Source: Eulemur rufifrons
Lineage: Eukaryota > Chordata > Mammalia > Primates > Lemuridae
Assembly: GCF_041146395.1 (NCBI RefSeq)
Contig: NC_090995.1
Span: forward strand, 15,193,501 to 15,257,500
Direction of reading: 5' to 3'
DNA length: 64,000 nt
The notes under the pieces are model-generated. The model had not been told where the DNA came from and searched no databases. It saw only the letters and a program-made list of their open reading frames with translations. Within the stretch, counting starts at the first letter, position 1. Each line of letters opens with the position of its first letter. Below, piece by piece: positions 1 to 14,751 of this stretch. A program made the position numbers and the translations under genes.

Positions 1-290
1 GAGTGAAAGAAGACAAACAAAAGTATATTATTCTACCTATATAAAATTCTAGAAAATCCAAACTATTTATAGTGAAAGAAAGGAGATCGGTGGTTTCCCA
101 GGGAGAGGGGTTAAGAAGGAAAAAAGAAATTTCAATGGAACACAAGGAAAGATGTAGAGTATAGATATGTACATTATCCTGATCATGTGATGGTTACATA
201 AATGTATACATATGTTAAAGCCCATCAAATTGTACACTTGAAATACGTATAGTTCATTATACCACTTATGCCTCAATAAAGCTGATTTTA
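1..290 (+). mobile_element. Old L1 (L1M-type) 3' end
   Basis: This is the 3' untranslated tail of a degenerate LINE-1. It shows the usual old-L1 ending: a stretch about a rising or falling 'gatggttacata' sequence, then 'attgtacacttgaaatacg', then 'cctcaataaagctgattttaaaa' at about 265-290, which supplies an AATAAA signal and a short A-rich tail. The 5' part lies outside the window. There is no coding capacity. The 129-aa open frame on the minus strand here is an accident of AT-rich sequence. The subfamily is not resolved by eye. Confidence 0.75.
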
Positions 291-295
291 AAATA

Positions 296-1165
296 GATGC
301 ACAGTGTCTTTCATCATCAGAGAAACATAAATTAGAACCAAAATGAGCTATCACTAGAATGTCTAAATAAAGATGACAATATCGAGTGTTGGTGATGATA
401 CGTAGCCATCGGAACACTAATTTACATTGCTGTGGGAACTTAGATGTTAAAATCACTTTAGAAGTTAGTCTGACAGTTTCTTTAAAATGGGAAACATACG
501 CTTTCCGTATGGGCTAGGAATTCCACTTAGATGTGGAGACATGTTCACACCAAGATGTGTCCGTAAATATTCATAAGCACCTTTATAAGTAATAACTGGA
601 AACTTTTCAAATGCCCATCATCAGGGATGCGGCTAAGGAAGTTGTAGTATGTCATGCAATGTAATACTACTCAGATAACATGGAACTAGCTTCTAGGACA
701 CACAGAACACGGAAGCATCTTAAACACGTTAGGCTACATAGGTCTTCCAGAGGCTGAGGCAAGAGGATCTCTTGAGCCCAGGAGTTCAAGGCTATGATGA
801 TGCCTGAGCACGACCTCCAGTCTAAGCACCAGAGCAAGACCCAGCTCTCAAAATAATTAAAACTAAAATTAAAAAATTATGGTGCATGAAGGAAACCAAA
901 CCAAAAATAACACATACTAAACGATTCCATTTCTATGACAGTCTAGAATAGGCAAAACTAGTTGATAGAGACATCATCACAGTGGGGTCAGGGATGTTGG
1001 TTTTGGCTAAAAAGGGGTAAAAGGGAACTTCCTGGTGTGATGGGATTTCTCAGTATCTTAACTATGGATGTGGTCACGTGACTGTTTTTCCAAATTCATC
1101 AAATGTTAAAAAGAATGAATTTATTATATCTGAGTTATATATCAATAAAATTTATTTTAAAATAA
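296..1165 (+). mobile_element. Old L1 (L1M-type) ORF2 3' part and 3' UTR, interrupted by an Alu-like monomer
   Basis: The order of recognisable pieces matches the end of L1 ORF2. There is 'gagtgttggtgatgatacgt' near 385, 'acattgctgtgggaa' near 425, a segment like 'ccatatgacccagcaattcc' near 500-530, 'aacttttcaaatgcccatcatca' near 600, and 'gtaatactactcagataacatgga' near 660. A 3' UTR follows, ending in 'atcaataaaatttattttaaa' at 1,165. The element is heavily diverged and full of stops. A 7SL-derived monomer splits it at 740-880, and the L1 resumes afterwards. Confidence 0.75.
740..880 (+). mobile_element. 7SL-derived monomer (FLAM/FRAM-like) inserted in L1
   Basis: A single diverged Alu-like monomer reads 'agaggctgaggcaagaggatctcttgagcccaggag', then 'agagcaagaccc', then an A-rich tail. 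There is no second monomer. It sits inside the L1M 3' region, so it is younger than that L1. It is too diverged to choose between a fossil monomer and a decayed half-Alu. Confidence 0.6.
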
Positions 1166-2006
1166 TATTCACAAATCTAGGATTCTCTAGCAAAATGTTC
1201 ATTACCAAAATTAAAGCACAGAAAATGTGAAATTAAATAATTACCATGAAAGAAATTGTCTAGGAACAATTTTAGGAAAATTAATTTGAAAACCTTTTAT
1301 GATATGAATACTTTACAAGAAAATATGTAAATGACCAAAATTGAGGACACAAAGTTCTAGAAAATTTTTTAAAAAAGTACATTTTTAGGTTTCCAAAGAT
1401 TTAATTCCCAAAGACAGTTTTATGGGTAAGTTCTTCCAATCTGTTCAGGAACTGATCGTGTCTGTTCCATAGCATAAAAGCACGTTATTTAATCAAGTTA
1501 GTAAAAAATAAAGTTAAAATTTGGTAACAATATCAAGTCTGTATTAAACTACAAAACAAAATTCTACTCTGACCAAGTAAGATGTCTTAAAAAGGATTCA
1601 ATTATTGTTCGATATCTTAATATTATTTCATCAAACAAATAAGCAAAAATGGGAAAACCACATACTCTCTTTAATCAATGGCCAAAGACACATTAGATAA
1701 AGAGATACAGTTGTGATTTAAACATTTCAAACTGTGAATAAACAGCCTGTTTCTTAATATATTGAAGAAGTAAATCTCAAATTAAAGATGACACTTTCAC
1801 ATAATGGCAAAACAGGGGAAACATTTCCCTTCATGTCAAAAGAGTCTATCCATGGAAATTCTAATCAATGCAATGAAACAAAACTAAGTAAGAGGCATGA
1901 ATACTGGAAAGACAGAAGGAATCTTTTTTGGAAGATAATATGTTTTAAAGAAAACCCCCAATAGATTCATTGGAAAAGGTATACAAGTCATAAAAGAATT
2001 CAATGA
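1166..2006. other. Unique AT-rich stretch
   Basis: AT-rich sequence follows the L1 tail. I see no open frame of note, no recognised repeat and no RNA gene. Parts could be L1 too old to recognise by eye. Confidence 0.4.
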
Positions 2007-2310
2007 GGCCGGGCAAGGTGGCTCACGCCTGTAATCCTAACACTCTAGGAGGTCCAGGTGGGAGGATTGCTTGAGGTCAGGAGTTCGAGACCAGCCTGAG
2101 CAAGAGTGAGACCCCGTCTCTACTAAAAATAGAAAAAATTAGCCGGGCATGGTGGCACATCCCTGTAGTCCCAGCTACTCGGGAGGCTGAGGCAGGAGGA
2201 TCGCTTGAGCCCAGGAGTTGGATGTTGCTGTGAGCTAGGCTGACGCCACAGCACTCACTCTAGCCCGGGTGACAGAGCAAGACTCTGTCTCAAAAAAAAA
2301 AAAAAAAAAA
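2007..2310 (+). mobile_element. Alu, strepsirrhine type without the long linker
   Basis: Dimeric Alu from 'ggccgggcaaggtggctcacgcc' to an A19 tail. Unlike most copies here it lacks the 30-nt A/T-rich insertion between the monomers: 'ctactaaaaatagaaaaaattagcc' is direct. That makes it a candidate older or different subfamily. The right monomer has the lemur-type 'gctgtgagctaggctgacgccac'. No clear target duplication was seen. Confidence 0.93.
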
Positions 2311-5200
2311 ATTAATCAATCCAAATAGATTTCAAGGCTTTCAATGTCAACCTCATTCTTGTAACATGGCTTGGACACCCAGTAGGAACAACACAGAAAA
2401 CTGAACGTGAGAGAGAAGTTACCCTATTGAGAAACTTCTACAGTACATATTTAATGATTCTTCATCAAAATATAATGTCATCAAATAACAATTTTATCTG
2501 TACTCTTCTTCACAGTTCTAACAGATGATAGTTTAAAACGATACACAAAAGTAGTTAAAAGACCACTTTCTAGTCCCTTCCTTCTACCAGGTATTTTTAA
2601 ACTTATAATTTCTAGACTAATTCAGCTATCAGAAGCAAAGAGAGGCCATGAATGTCTGTGTCTGAGACTTGCTCTCACTCTCCCTCTCTCTGTGAGTGTG
2701 TGTGAGTGTGAGTGTGTCACCAACAATTCCTGCGTATCAAGCGAGAAATCGTGCTTGGAGGAAAACTTGCTGTGGAGACTGGGTCAAAGGCACCAAATGA
2801 TATGTTTAGGACAAGGCACGAACTGCTGTTTCACCGCATCTGCAAGATTTTGTGTGTTTTGTCTTTTTTCAGCCACAGTGGAGTCTATGTTCCACATTAA
2901 ATGCCAAACCAACCCCCGATGACATTCCGGAAAAGTCATCCTGTCTTAATAGTGGCAGAGTCAGTGACTCAGAGCAGCCCAAATGGGCCTGGGGACCCCA
3001 TGACAGCTGGGGCTGAAGAGAGAGCGAGAAAAGACACTTCCTTTTTCATTTCATAAAATGCCTACAACGGCCCCTCAATACAACCAGCCCTGCTAGCAGA
3101 GCTTCTGCATGCTGGGTGTGTGAAACAGGTGCTTGTCGTTCGCCTTATTGAAAACGAAAGAAGAAGAAAAGAAAAAATAAAATACATTGTAGCAAGCTAA
3201 GGGGATAAGGGGCTTTCGGTGCCACTCTATTCCTAAATCATATACAATTTTAAAACAAGATTGTCCATTTCTACGTCAAACGAATTTCCTTCACTCCATG
3301 TCTGTTCTTCTCACGTTGAATCTACTATGCATGTTACGTCTTTCTGGAGAAAAAAACTTAAATTTAGAGTGAAACCAGCCCTATATATAAACGTATCTGA
3401 AAATAAGAAAATGTAGGAAAATCCCTAAATGTCTAAGATTTCCATTTTTGTCATACATACTTTCATTAATCAAAATGTCCTGAGCAGCCCCAAGATGTGT
3501 AGAACTATTCGAGACACAATACGGTAAGATTTGACACGTGTCTCTAAATAAAAAAATGAGCTTAGGGTTTAAATGTTTTGGGTTAAATCTTCTACTTTTT
3601 CTTCCCTAAATTACCCAAATGATTGCATCAAATATTCACTTACAGTTTTGATACCAAGTCCACTTAAATTATAAACAGTGTGAACTAAGTTATCAAGAAA
3701 TCTCCTCTTGGACTGAAAAAGAAAAAATGCAAAACAAAACCCTCCCACCATCACCACCGCTAACAGTCTCATAGCAAGAACAAAAATAATCTTACCAAGA
3801 ACTAATGGCATTTAAAAACACCATATTTTTAAAGTTCTAAACATGTTACGGATAACAGCTCATTAACTTATCGTGGCAAAATGGACATGAATTCATTATT
3901 ATTAATTTCTCTGAAACCCACAGTTACAATGGAGACCATTTTATTAAAAGGGTGTCATATAATTGCAATATCTCTGTCATAGTGTAGAAGAAATGAAAAG
4001 TCAGTTATTAACGTAATTATTCATCTTCATGGGCTGCTCCTGTTCTTTGCTCTTTAAGACAGTGAGTTTAGGGAGAGTTTCCCTGAATTTAGCAAAGCCA
4101 CTTACAGGCACACTTGGTCTCTTAGAGAGGACTCTCTAAGACACCTCCCCGAGGTCTGTCGATGGGGGTGGAAGAGAGGGCAACTTGAGATAATCACTGC
4201 TAAAATGTTTTATTTGCACATGATAATTTCTCCTTTCATAAATATCAGTAAATATGCTTCCCTCTCCCTCTCTGTCCCCCTCTCTCTCAGGATATCAGGC
4301 AGATAGGAGTTATCAGGAAAGGTCATCCTCAATTTCTGTACAGAAATGATCCGTCTCCGGTATGTAATAAACATTTATCCATGCCTTTATTAGCTATATT
4401 GAAGCTGACAGTTCTGTTAAACCATTTTCTTCCATTTTGCTAGGTCATGACGGTTAATGCCGCTAAAAAATCTCATCACTGCCTTTGATCACTGTATTGT
4501 CTTCCCTGAATTTTGTGAAGGTTAGCACTGGCTGGAATAACCTATTAAAGTTACAGCCCGTTGAATCTGTGGTTGTGTTTTTTTTTTTTTTTTTTCTTTT
4601 CATCACAGTAAAAAGGCAAAGAAGTGCAAAGAATAAATTTTCCTCCGAGGGTATATTTAGTTGGGGAGTTGACACGTTCAGTCAACTCTGAATTATCCAC
4701 AGCAAAAAGGACCCAAAGCGTCACATGTACGGGAAAACCACACATAATCCATTTGGGCTGAATCTCTCACCAGAGTGTTCTTAAGATCTAAAAAGGCAAC
4801 TTCATGTTTTACTCAGATTCCGTTCTCGCCTCCAGGGACCAGTTCTCAGGATGTAGACAGAAGAAAGCACAGAAGCAAGAAGAGCCCACCTGTCCAGTAC
4901 ACCCCCCCCCACGCCCCCCACCCCGGACCCCCGAGACGTGTGAAGGAAAACGTCGTTAGGGGCGGGGCCGTTTGCAACTGTCTTCCTTCCCACCTTTCCC
5001 TCACCCAGGCCACTTAACCTCTCCTCTTGCGCAAATCAATTTTTAAGAATGGTTTGCTTTTGAGAAACGAAAAACAACAAAAATAGCCATGAAAAATGTC
5101 TGCCTTTGTTAACGGATTAGAGATCTTTTAAAACTTGCCAAACAAGGGTTAGTTGTCCATTTCAGGGAGATGCTGTTCAGATCAATCAAGAAATAAACCC
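2311..5200. other. Unique sequence with simple GT-rich and T-rich patches
   Basis: Largely unique AT-rich sequence. It holds a short (GT/GAGTGT)n patch near 2,690-2,720, a T18 run at 4,578-4,595 and a C-rich patch at 4,900-4,935. Small open frames occur (for example 2,692-2,922) but none shows a recognisable domain, splice context or codon pattern, so I call none of them genes. Confidence 0.4.
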
Positions 5201-5530
5201 GGCCGGGCACGGCGGCTCACGCCTGTCATCCCAGCACTCTGGGAGGCCGAGGTGGGTGGATCGTTTGAGCTCAGGAGTTTGAGACCAGCCTGAGCAAGAG
5301 CGAGACCCCGTCTCTACTAAAAATAGAAAGAAATCATATGGACAACTAAACATATATATAGAAAAATTAGCCGGGCGTGGTGGTGCATGCCTGTAGTCCC
5401 AGCTACTCGGGAGGCTGAGGCAGGAGGATCGCTTGGGCTCAAGAGTTGGAGGTTGCTGTGAGCTAGGCTGACGCCACCGCACTCTAGCCTGGGCAACAGA
5501 GTGGGACTCTGTCTCCAAAAAAAAAAAAAA
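5201..5530 (+). mobile_element. Alu, strepsirrhine type, full length
   Basis: Full dimer with the A/T-rich linker ('aaatcatatggacaactaaacatatatatag') and an A-tail of about 14 nt. The minus-strand 129-aa open frame at 5,186-5,575 is the antisense read of this element. No exact target duplication was recognised. Confidence 0.95.
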
Positions 5531-8146
<2,616 letters not shown>

Positions 8147-8802
8147 TCAGGCAGTGATCGCCCACGCCGGCGTTATTGATGACACCTTGTTAGAAGCAGC
8201 GGGTGGGGGTCTCTTTCTTTCCTTTCACTTTGCGGGACGTCCCACTCAATAGACCCAGTGAGGTGAGGTGTAATGGGGTTTTTTAGGGGGAACTCTAGTA
8301 TTGTTCACATGTTCAATATCTGTGCTTCTTAAGGTTGATTCAGAAAACCTGGCTCTTTTGTCCCCATAAAAGAATGGTTTTTAGGAAAACTCTTTGGCTT
8401 TCTTTTCTGAGTCAACCGCTATTTGGTCTACAGACATTTTAGATTAAAAAGTGTCAATGGATCTGGGAAAAAAAGGAGCAGCTGGAGACTAAAGGTCCGC
8501 AAGTGGCTGCCCCTAAACACAGCGTTGTAACTCGCTGGCCCGAGCCCTCTCGGGGAGCTCTGAATAAGGTCAAAAGGCTTGACGAAGGCCACAGTCGATT
8601 TCAAATTATAATCCACACGCAAGCAATCCTCATCCGCACCACCCAAAAGGAGTTCTTTTTTCCTTTCTTGGTTCCGTAGGGACGAACAGGATTGTATTCA
8701 CCTTCCCGCATGGACTCAGATCGGTGTATCCACCATCAGTGTCACCAAAATGAGGTTATTTTAGGGATCTCACAGCTTAAAGCAGCGGTGGCCATTTCTT
8801 TA

Positions 8803-9151
8803 TTTTTATTTTTTTTAATTTTTATTTATTTATTTTTTTCTTTTTTGAGACAGTCTCTCACTCTGTCGCCCAGGCATCAGCCTCGCTCACAGCAACCTCA
8901 GACTCCTGGGCTCAAGCGATCCTCCTGCCTCAGCCTCCCGAGTAGCTGGGACTACAGCATATGCCACCATGCCTGGCTAATTTTTCTATATATATATATT
9001 TTTAGATGTCCAGCTAATTTCTTTCTATTTTTAGTAGAGACGGGTTCTCATTCTTGCTCAGGCTGGTCTCGAACTCCTGACCTCGAGCGATCCTCCCGCC
9101 TCGGCCTCCCAGAGTGCTAGGATTTACAGGCATGAGCCACCATGCCCGGCC
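8803..9151 (-). mobile_element. Alu, strepsirrhine type, reverse orientation, 20-bp target duplication
   Basis: Reverse-strand dimer with a T-rich 5' end (the poly-A tail) and ending in 'catgcccggcc'. A perfect 20-bp target duplication, cagcggtggccatttcttta, lies at 8,783-8,802 and 9,152-9,171. It fixes the borders exactly and suggests a relatively recent insertion. Confidence 0.97.
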
Positions 9152-9171
9152 CAGCGGTGGCCATTTCTTTA

Positions 9172-9544
9172 AGGAGGAATAACCTATTTTTTAAATTTTA
9201 TGTATGAGAAGAATATCCTTTAGAGAAGCTTTTTTACAACTTTTTGGAAGGAAAAGCACTATAGAAAGCTAAAGAACGGCTTGTTTCCATTTTGTCATCC
9301 GTGTGGTACCAGCAGGTATGTCCTCAATTCGTCTCATCTGGCCACATTTGCTCAATTGTTCTTTGTCTTCTAGAACTTACGTTTTCCATTTTCATGGAAT
9401 TAATCAGCCATTAATTACTAACTGCAAACCACATACCCGCAAACCATACCCAATGAACCTAACAAAGTTGTATCCTCAATTTAACTTCCCTTAGCCGTAC
9501 CCCAAATATCTCTGGGCCACTCAAACACCACCCACCTAGAGAGG
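9172..9544. other. Unique sequence
   Basis: No repeat or gene recognised. The 63-aa open frame at 9,303-9,494 has no recognisable feature. Confidence 0.4.
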
Positions 9545-9685
9545 AAGTAATAACCTCACAATGTTTCCACATTTCACAGATGAGAAAAATGAGGCTCAGT
9601 TTGACCTGAGTTTAAAAAGGACAGTAAACCTCAAGGCTGGAACTTAAACCCTGGTTCTTGTCACTCTGCCAAGTGATGCTTTCTT
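9545..9685 (-). mobile_element. MIR SINE fragment
   Basis: The reverse complement of the MIR core is recognisable: 'acatttcacagatgagaaaaatgaggctca' corresponds to the MIR 'cctcagtttcctcatctgtaaaatg' segment. A decayed tRNA-like half follows, ending 'ttcttgtcactctgcc'. It is ancient and diverged. Confidence 0.65.
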
Positions 9686-9934
9686 AATAGATGCTTCAGA
9701 TCACCAGAAAATAAAAAGGAATGTAGGAGGAAGACAGAAATAAAAGAGAACGATATCACGAACTGAAGGATTTTACTCAACACAAACTAAACACTGGAAC
9801 TAGGTAGTCAAGGCGAATATATAAACAAAGGACAATTTGAAAATATTACAGAAGTGGAAGGAATAGATCCCAGTCTCCAGAATAATCCTTTGAAAAATCC
9901 CTCAATGTATCCGAAAATAGAAAGGGCAAAAAGA

Positions 9935-10265
9935 GGCCGGGCGTGGTGGCTCACATCTGTAATCCCAGCACTCTGGGAGGCCGAGGCAGGCGGATGGTTT
10001 GAGCTCAGGAGTTTGAGACCAGCCTGGGCAAGAGCGAGACCCCATCTCTACTAAAAATAGAAAGAAATTATATGGACAGCTAAAAATATATATAGAAAAA
10101 TCAGCCGGGCATGGTGGCGCATGCCTGTAGTCCCAGCTACTTGGGAGGCTGAGGCAGGGGGATCGCTTGAGCCCAGGAGTTGGAGGTTGCTGTGAGCGAG
10201 GCTGACGCCACAGCACTCTAGCCCAGGCAACAGATCGAGACTCTGTCTAAAAAAAAAAAAAAAAA
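9935..10265 (+). mobile_element. Alu, strepsirrhine type, full length
   Basis: Full dimer with the A/T linker and an A-tail of about 17 nt. The left monomer carries 'gcctgggcaagagcgag'. No clear target duplication. It generates antisense open frames at 9,902-10,216 and 10,051-10,350. Confidence 0.95.
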
Positions 10266-10859
10266 TGGATGCATCAAATAAATTAACAGATAAATAAATG
10301 TTTCGACCAACATCAATGACTTTAGATGTTGAATTTTTTTTTTTTTTCAAGTAGCAGCTCAGCCTCCAACTCTAATAAAAATTAAAGATTTCTCGGCTAA
10401 CGTGAGCAACAACAAAAAACTATAAAAGCATGTTTGATTGCAGGTTAGGATGAGTCGCTCTTGATGTTTTCGTTCCTTGAAGACAAGGCTCCTTGCTTCA
10501 AGAACTCAGAGAACCAGAATCCAAAGAGACATTATTAGCATATTTTTATACAGAGACCATTTTTAGCTCTGTCTATACATGTGAGTTTCTCCTGTTGGAA
10601 TATATCTTTTTCTCTCCACTTGTTCTGTTTATAGCTAAGAACAAAACAGGGGGTCTAGTATAGTAATGTGTAAGAAAAATATAAAGAAATATATTTGGCA
10701 GTGCCAAATCCAACAGACATTCAGAGTCACGTGCGTATCAGATCTTCTTAGGGGAATGCAAAACAGAGACGTTTTCTATCAGCATTTTTTTCCACTCCCA
10801 GGTGGGGCAGCCAGGAGCCTGGGGCATTTGGGAAAGGGCTTGCTCCCCTGAAAGGAGTC

Positions 10860-11475
10860 TCTCCCTGCTTTCCTTCTCCGAAGTTCCCCTCGCGGATAAC
10901 CGAGCGGAGGCTCAGAGAGCGCGGTGTGGGGCAGAGAAGGGAAAACCCGTTTTGCGCAGTCGCCTGCTCGGCATGCGGACCATCTGCGCCCCAGCTGGAG
11001 CGCGGCGCGCGCTGGCACTTGAACCGCACCGTATTTACAGATCCCAACACAAACGGCCACTGCCTGATTGTTTCATGATTCATTAGCCAGACAAGCTCCG
11101 CTGTCCCGCCAGCACAGCTGTTACAGAGCAAACCTTTGTCACTTAATAGGCCTGATTATTACTTTCCATCAAAGTTATTGATCTGTGTCACCTCTACTTA
11201 AGGGGATGGGGGAGAAGGGAAGGGGGGGAACAAAATGCACCAGGAAAACACGGACAGGAGGAAGGAGGGCAGGACAGGTGGGCGACAGTGGCTGGCTCCC
11301 CCCTGCGCGCCCTGCATGTCCGCAGGGACCGGCGCCCCCAAACCACACTCACCGTCGCCCAAGCGGGAACCTGCGCCCCATTAACAAACCCAGCGGGTGT
11401 GCGGACCAAGTGCCCGCTCCGGAGGGGATTTTTTACGGCTCCTTTAATTATCTCCTTTTGTTTAACAAATAAAGC
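10860..11475. promoter_or_regulatory. Candidate conserved regulatory block (GC-rich, then TCF/SOX/NKX/homeodomain-like motifs)
   Basis: This repeat-free block has a CpG-containing left half (10,880-11,030) and a motif-dense right half. In the right half I see 'catcaaag' near 11,168 (TCF/LEF form), 'cctttgtc' near 11,132 (SOX/TCF form), 'cacttaa' near 11,138 (the reverse of an NKX core), and 'gattcattagcc' near 11,078 (homeodomain-like). A second AT-rich module, 'tttaattatctccttttgt', lies at about 11,443-11,461. Such texture is typical of vertebrate developmental enhancers, but conservation cannot be judged from one sequence. The open frames here differ on all strands and show no domain. Confidence 0.35.
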
Positions 11476-11605
11476 GAAGCCCTAACCCTGGGCTGCCCCC
11501 TGCCTGCGACAGTCCAGTCGCCCCACTCGAGAGATTCCAGGCGGCCAGACCCACGCTCTGACCCTCCCTTCTCCTTTTATCACTTTCCTCACTTTCTCCT
11601 TTCTA

Positions 11606-11634
11606 AAATAATAATAATAATAATAATAATAAAA
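11606..11634. repeat. (AAT)n microsatellite
   Basis: Uninterrupted trinucleotide run of AAT/ATA, about nine units. Confidence 0.95.
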
Positions 11635-12000
11635 CCAAAACTCAAAGAAACAAAAAGTGAAGATTTCCTGGGAAAGGGAAAACAAAGCCTATCAGAAATT
11701 TAACTCCATAAAAACCCAGGTAAAGGTTCCCACCATCACCACCTCCATAGCGATTATTTGGGAAGCGCAGAATTTTTGAAAGGGAGACCCGAGGTCATCC
11801 GCAAGGACTGGATCCAGTCCGTGGATCTGCCCACAAGCGAAGGAGGCCACAGAGGTGAGGCAGGTTGTGGGCCGAGCAGGGGAATCTGCAAGAAAAGTTC
11901 CCTGTGAACCAGTTTCCGTTCTACCAACCAGCCCTCCAAAAACCAGTCTCTCCGTTGGAACAGCCATGGTTTTAACTGATGTTTTGGTTCCCACAGCCCT

Positions 12001-12500
12001 ATGGAAGATCACAAAAGGATGAGACCTTTGTTCGCAGCTTGTGGAGTTAGCCTCACGACAGTTACCCTTTCGTCAATATATCTGCATCGTAGAGGAGCAG
12101 TCTTTTACTTTACACGGTGCACATACGTGTGTGTGTGTGTGTGTGTGTGTGTGCGCATATCACACACAAGGAACTCCAGCGCATCCAAGCATGAAAAATG
12201 GGCCAGCTCTTACAGCCACGTAACCGCTCCCGCCCTGTGACATTCCAACAGAGGAGGGTTCCTTCCCCCTTTGTCTCCTAACACTCAATGCGATTGTTAC
12301 CTTGTTACCCACATCGAGATACTAATGAGACCTTTATTACCCTTTTTCCCCAGAGCTCAGCCTCCAATCGTAAGCACATTGTCATTCTGATTCACGAAAG
12401 GTCAGCAGCTTCGCTGAGGACATCCTGCCTGTTTTACGGCGTTCACCAGAGGTGATGGATTGGCAGGCCTGGACGTTGGGATTCTCCAACTGTGTGACTG
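12001..12500. promoter_or_regulatory. Candidate regulatory block around a GT microsatellite
   Basis: Repeat-free sequence apart from the (GT)n run. It contains 'ctttgtctcc', 'gagatactaatgagacctttatta' and 'cattgtcattctgattcacg', which are SOX-like and homeodomain-like strings packed within about 150 bp (12,260-12,410). This is a weak, motif-only argument for a conserved non-coding element. Confidence 0.25.
12127..12155. repeat. (GT)n microsatellite
   Basis: About 13 uninterrupted GT dinucleotides followed by 'gcgcat' and a short CA stretch on the same strand. Confidence 0.95.
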
Positions 12501-12969
12501 TCAACCCAAGCAAGGGGACCAGCCTCCCCCCGCCAGCCCAGTCCATCCAGCATTAAAGGGAATGGTCAGAACATGGTTTGCTTAAGTTTCTACCCGCAAA
12601 GACATTGTTAATGAGTGCGGCACTGAGAAATATCTGGACAGGCTGTGGCCCCGGGGAGTTGAACAAGCCCATTTCATTGTTGTTTATTCTCAGAAGGCCC
12701 TCGGCCAAGGGTAGGATGCTGACGGCTTGAGATCACTTCTGACTCAGCCCAGATTTTAATCAGCAATCTGGCGATGAAAGGCCCCTCTCCGATTTCCATG
12801 TCTATAGTTCTCCAGGTGGTTTGATTGTTCCACTCGATACCCACGTCCGGGGCCACCTAGACTTCTCCCCTTGCTTCTTCCTGGTTCCCAAATGGCATCA
12901 GGAATTTTACTTTCTGGAGCAGAATGTAAATGAGTCATTTAGTAGTGTGTGTTTCAGTACCCTTCCAAA

Positions 12970-12999
12970 TTAAAAAAAAAAAAATTTTTTTTTTTTTAA
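12970..12999. repeat. A13/T13 perfect palindrome
   Basis: A run of 13 A is immediately followed by a run of 13 T, with TT and AA at the outer ends. This gives a perfect 30-bp A/T palindrome able to form a hairpin or cruciform. It could be two opposed poly-A tails with the bodies lost, but nothing beside it supports this. Confidence 0.9.
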
Positions 13000-13656
13000 C
13001 AGAAATGGTATCCTTAATTCTTTCATCAAAAACAGAATTCGGATTTGGAAGCAAATGAAATCTTCCTAATAGCCAACTTTCAGCTTTGGAGCTTTCCAAA
13101 CCAGAGTTTCTTTTTTGTAAGTTATGTCTATCAGTTGACAGAACCAATATGATTTTACGTGGGCACAGTTTGGCAAACAGGAACTCCACATAATATAGTG
13201 CACTTGAAATTCGTATAAAAAAGAAAGCTGTCGGCAAGCAGAAGCTGGTTAAAACCAAGGGCATTTGTTCTTATCAGGGGAGGGAAATCCGCTTATCGCC
13301 ACAAAAAGGAAACTGACTGGCAAGAATTCCTGTCGAAATGCCAAAGCATTAAAAACAAACTTTGATGTTTGCTCTGCTTACATCCCACTTGATAATTCGG
13401 TTTTGAATCTAAACATGCATTTCTCCCAGCATGTCAACAGAAGCAAACCTTACCTAGAAAGCGATGAGTGGTGATAAACAGCACTTGGAAATAACCTTTA
13501 GAAAAAAAATCCTCAAGATTTTTAAAGACATCCGATGGCTGCTTGCTTTGTCATGGCTTAACAAATTTTGGTGAGGCAGGAAGTACAGCTACATTACCTG
13601 CATTTTATGGATGGGATACTGATGAGTTAGTAAGTTAAGGATAAAGAAATATCATC

Positions 13657-13980
13657 TGCCGGGCACGGTGGCTCATGCCTGTCATCCTAGCACTCTGGGA
13701 GGCCGAGGCAGGAGGATCGCTTGAGATCAGGAGTTTGAGACCAGCCTGAGCAAGAGCGAGACCCCGTCTCTACTAAAAATAGAAAGAAATTATATGGACA
13801 GCTAAAGATATATATAGAAAAAAATTAGCCGGGCATGGTGGCGCATGCCTGTAGTCCCAGCTACCCGGGAGGCTGAGGCAGGAGGATCGCTTGAGCCCAG
13901 GAGTTTGAAGTTGTTGTGAGCGAGGCTGATGCCACAGCACTCTAGCCTGGGTGATAGAGTGAGACTCCCTCTCAAAAAAA
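13657..13980 (+). mobile_element. Alu, strepsirrhine type, 14-bp target duplication
   Basis: Full dimer beginning at 'gccgggcacgg' (first G missing). A perfect 14-bp duplication, aaagaaatatcatc, lies at 13,643-13,656 and 13,981-13,994. Confidence 0.96.
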
Positions 13981-13994
13981 AAAGAAATATCATC

Positions 13995-14751
13995 CAACAA
14001 TATTTTTAAAGCTCCTCCACATTGGGGTCCACTGTCTGGAATGGAAAAGAGCTGCTGGTTATAACCTCTGGAAGACCTACAAGATTGTATGCAAATAGAA
14101 AAAAACCAGTATCACTGGAAAAACTGAGTTCAAGGTCACACCAAGGCCTTTGCCTTTGGAAAAAGCATGAGAGAAAATCCACATTCTGCCTTCCAGCATG
14201 CTCACAAATTTGGGAAGTAGACTCGCAGAATGGGCTTAAGCCTGAGTACTTTCCACGCACAGTAAAATAAAATATACATGTGCAGTCAATTAAAACAATG
14301 TGCCTTTATAAATAGGCCTAGCACTTGTTCTTACATAGCTACATTATTTAGCTAAATATACATTGAACAGCTGGGACTAAAACCCAAAAAATACATATAG
14401 CAGATTGCAGTGAAAACCTACGTTTGTATTTAGTTACCTACACATTTTAATTTGGTGCATGCAACCAAAGCCAACAGTATTCAGAGTTGGATAATTGTGC
14501 TTTCTTGCTCCTAGAAATGTCAACACCAAAGTATGTTCCGGAAAATGCCTTTTTCTTTAAATATTTTTTATTTATTTTTTCTACATTTTTTTATGGAATA
14601 ACTGTACACAGAAATTTTCTAAACGCATTGTATTTATATTTCTCATTTCTAAGTTTAAAAGCCATCACAGCGCATCCTAAAATGCCTCTCGCCGATGGGA
14701 TATGGGTTCTCCATTACAAAGTAATAAATGTGTACAAGAACAAATGAATAA
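13995..14751. other. Unique AT-rich sequence
   Basis: No repeat, RNA or exon recognised. An AT-rich run lies at 14,550-14,600. Confidence 0.4.

Noticed and set aside
8692..9120. 142-aa frame and many similar '[12 protein letters not shown]' frames
   Set aside because: These are antisense Alu translations, which recur at every Alu.
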